Part shown: piece after piece, positions 6,429-6,762 of the stretch
How the letters are laid out: every line of letters starts with the position of its first letter
Numbering within the stretch: position 1 is the stretch's first letter
Assembly (NCBI GenBank): GCA_002256055.1
Contig: NKIE01000155.1
Coordinates: 1-6,762, forward strand
Direction of reading: 5' to 3'
DNA from: Pseudomonas sp. PGPPP3
GTDB lineage: Bacteria; Pseudomonadota; Gammaproteobacteria; Pseudomonadales; Pseudomonadaceae
DNA: 6,762 bases
The notes under the pieces: model-generated
Seen by the model: only the letters and a program-made list of their open reading frames with translations
Database searches by the model: none
What the model was told of the DNA's origin: nothing
Translations under genes and position numbers: made by a program

Positions 6429-6762
<334 letters not shown>

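Overview
The window looks like ordinary chromosomal DNA from a Pseudomonas-type gammaproteobacterium. It is GC-rich with GC-ending codons. The strongest taxonomic pointer is a LysR regulator of the TrpI type divergent from trpB, the arrangement known from fluorescent pseudomonads; PrlC, a gamma-class carbonic anhydrase homologue and a dodecin fit the same origin. The genus call is from recall of families and gene order, not from a database search. I see no insertion sequence, integrase, tRNA or rRNA, CRISPR array or other sign of recent transfer.

Left part (1-2239): the 5' three quarters of prlC (oligopeptidase A, M3 zinc peptidase) runs leftward off the window. Divergent from it, across 98 bp, is a complete gamma-carbonic-anhydrase-like gene. 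Both use GTG starts.

Middle part (2240-4026): two + strand genes lie 18 bp apart and probably form one transcription unit. The first encodes a 381-residue protein with a degenerate response-regulator receiver domain, a cysteine cluster and a C-terminal part I cannot name. The second encodes a small putative lipoprotein. The pair meets the leftward genes at a strong convergent hairpin terminator (4002-4026).

Right part (4042-6398): four leftward genes, in transcription order trpI, a DUF3313-type outer-membrane lipoprotein, dodecin (flavin-binding) and a DUF1161 small periplasmic protein. Each has its own Shine-Dalgarno sequence and a gap of about 100-130 bp before it, so they may be separate units.

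Right edge (6399-6762): the trpI-trpB control region contains two imperfect dyads two helical turns apart and a promoter with a good -10 and a poor -35, as expected for a LysR-activated promoter. It leads into the first 76 codons of trpB. TrpI would sense indoleglycerol phosphate and switch on tryptophan synthase.

The least understood item is the receiver-like protein and its lipoprotein partner. The remaining genes are recognisable housekeeping or small-envelope genes.
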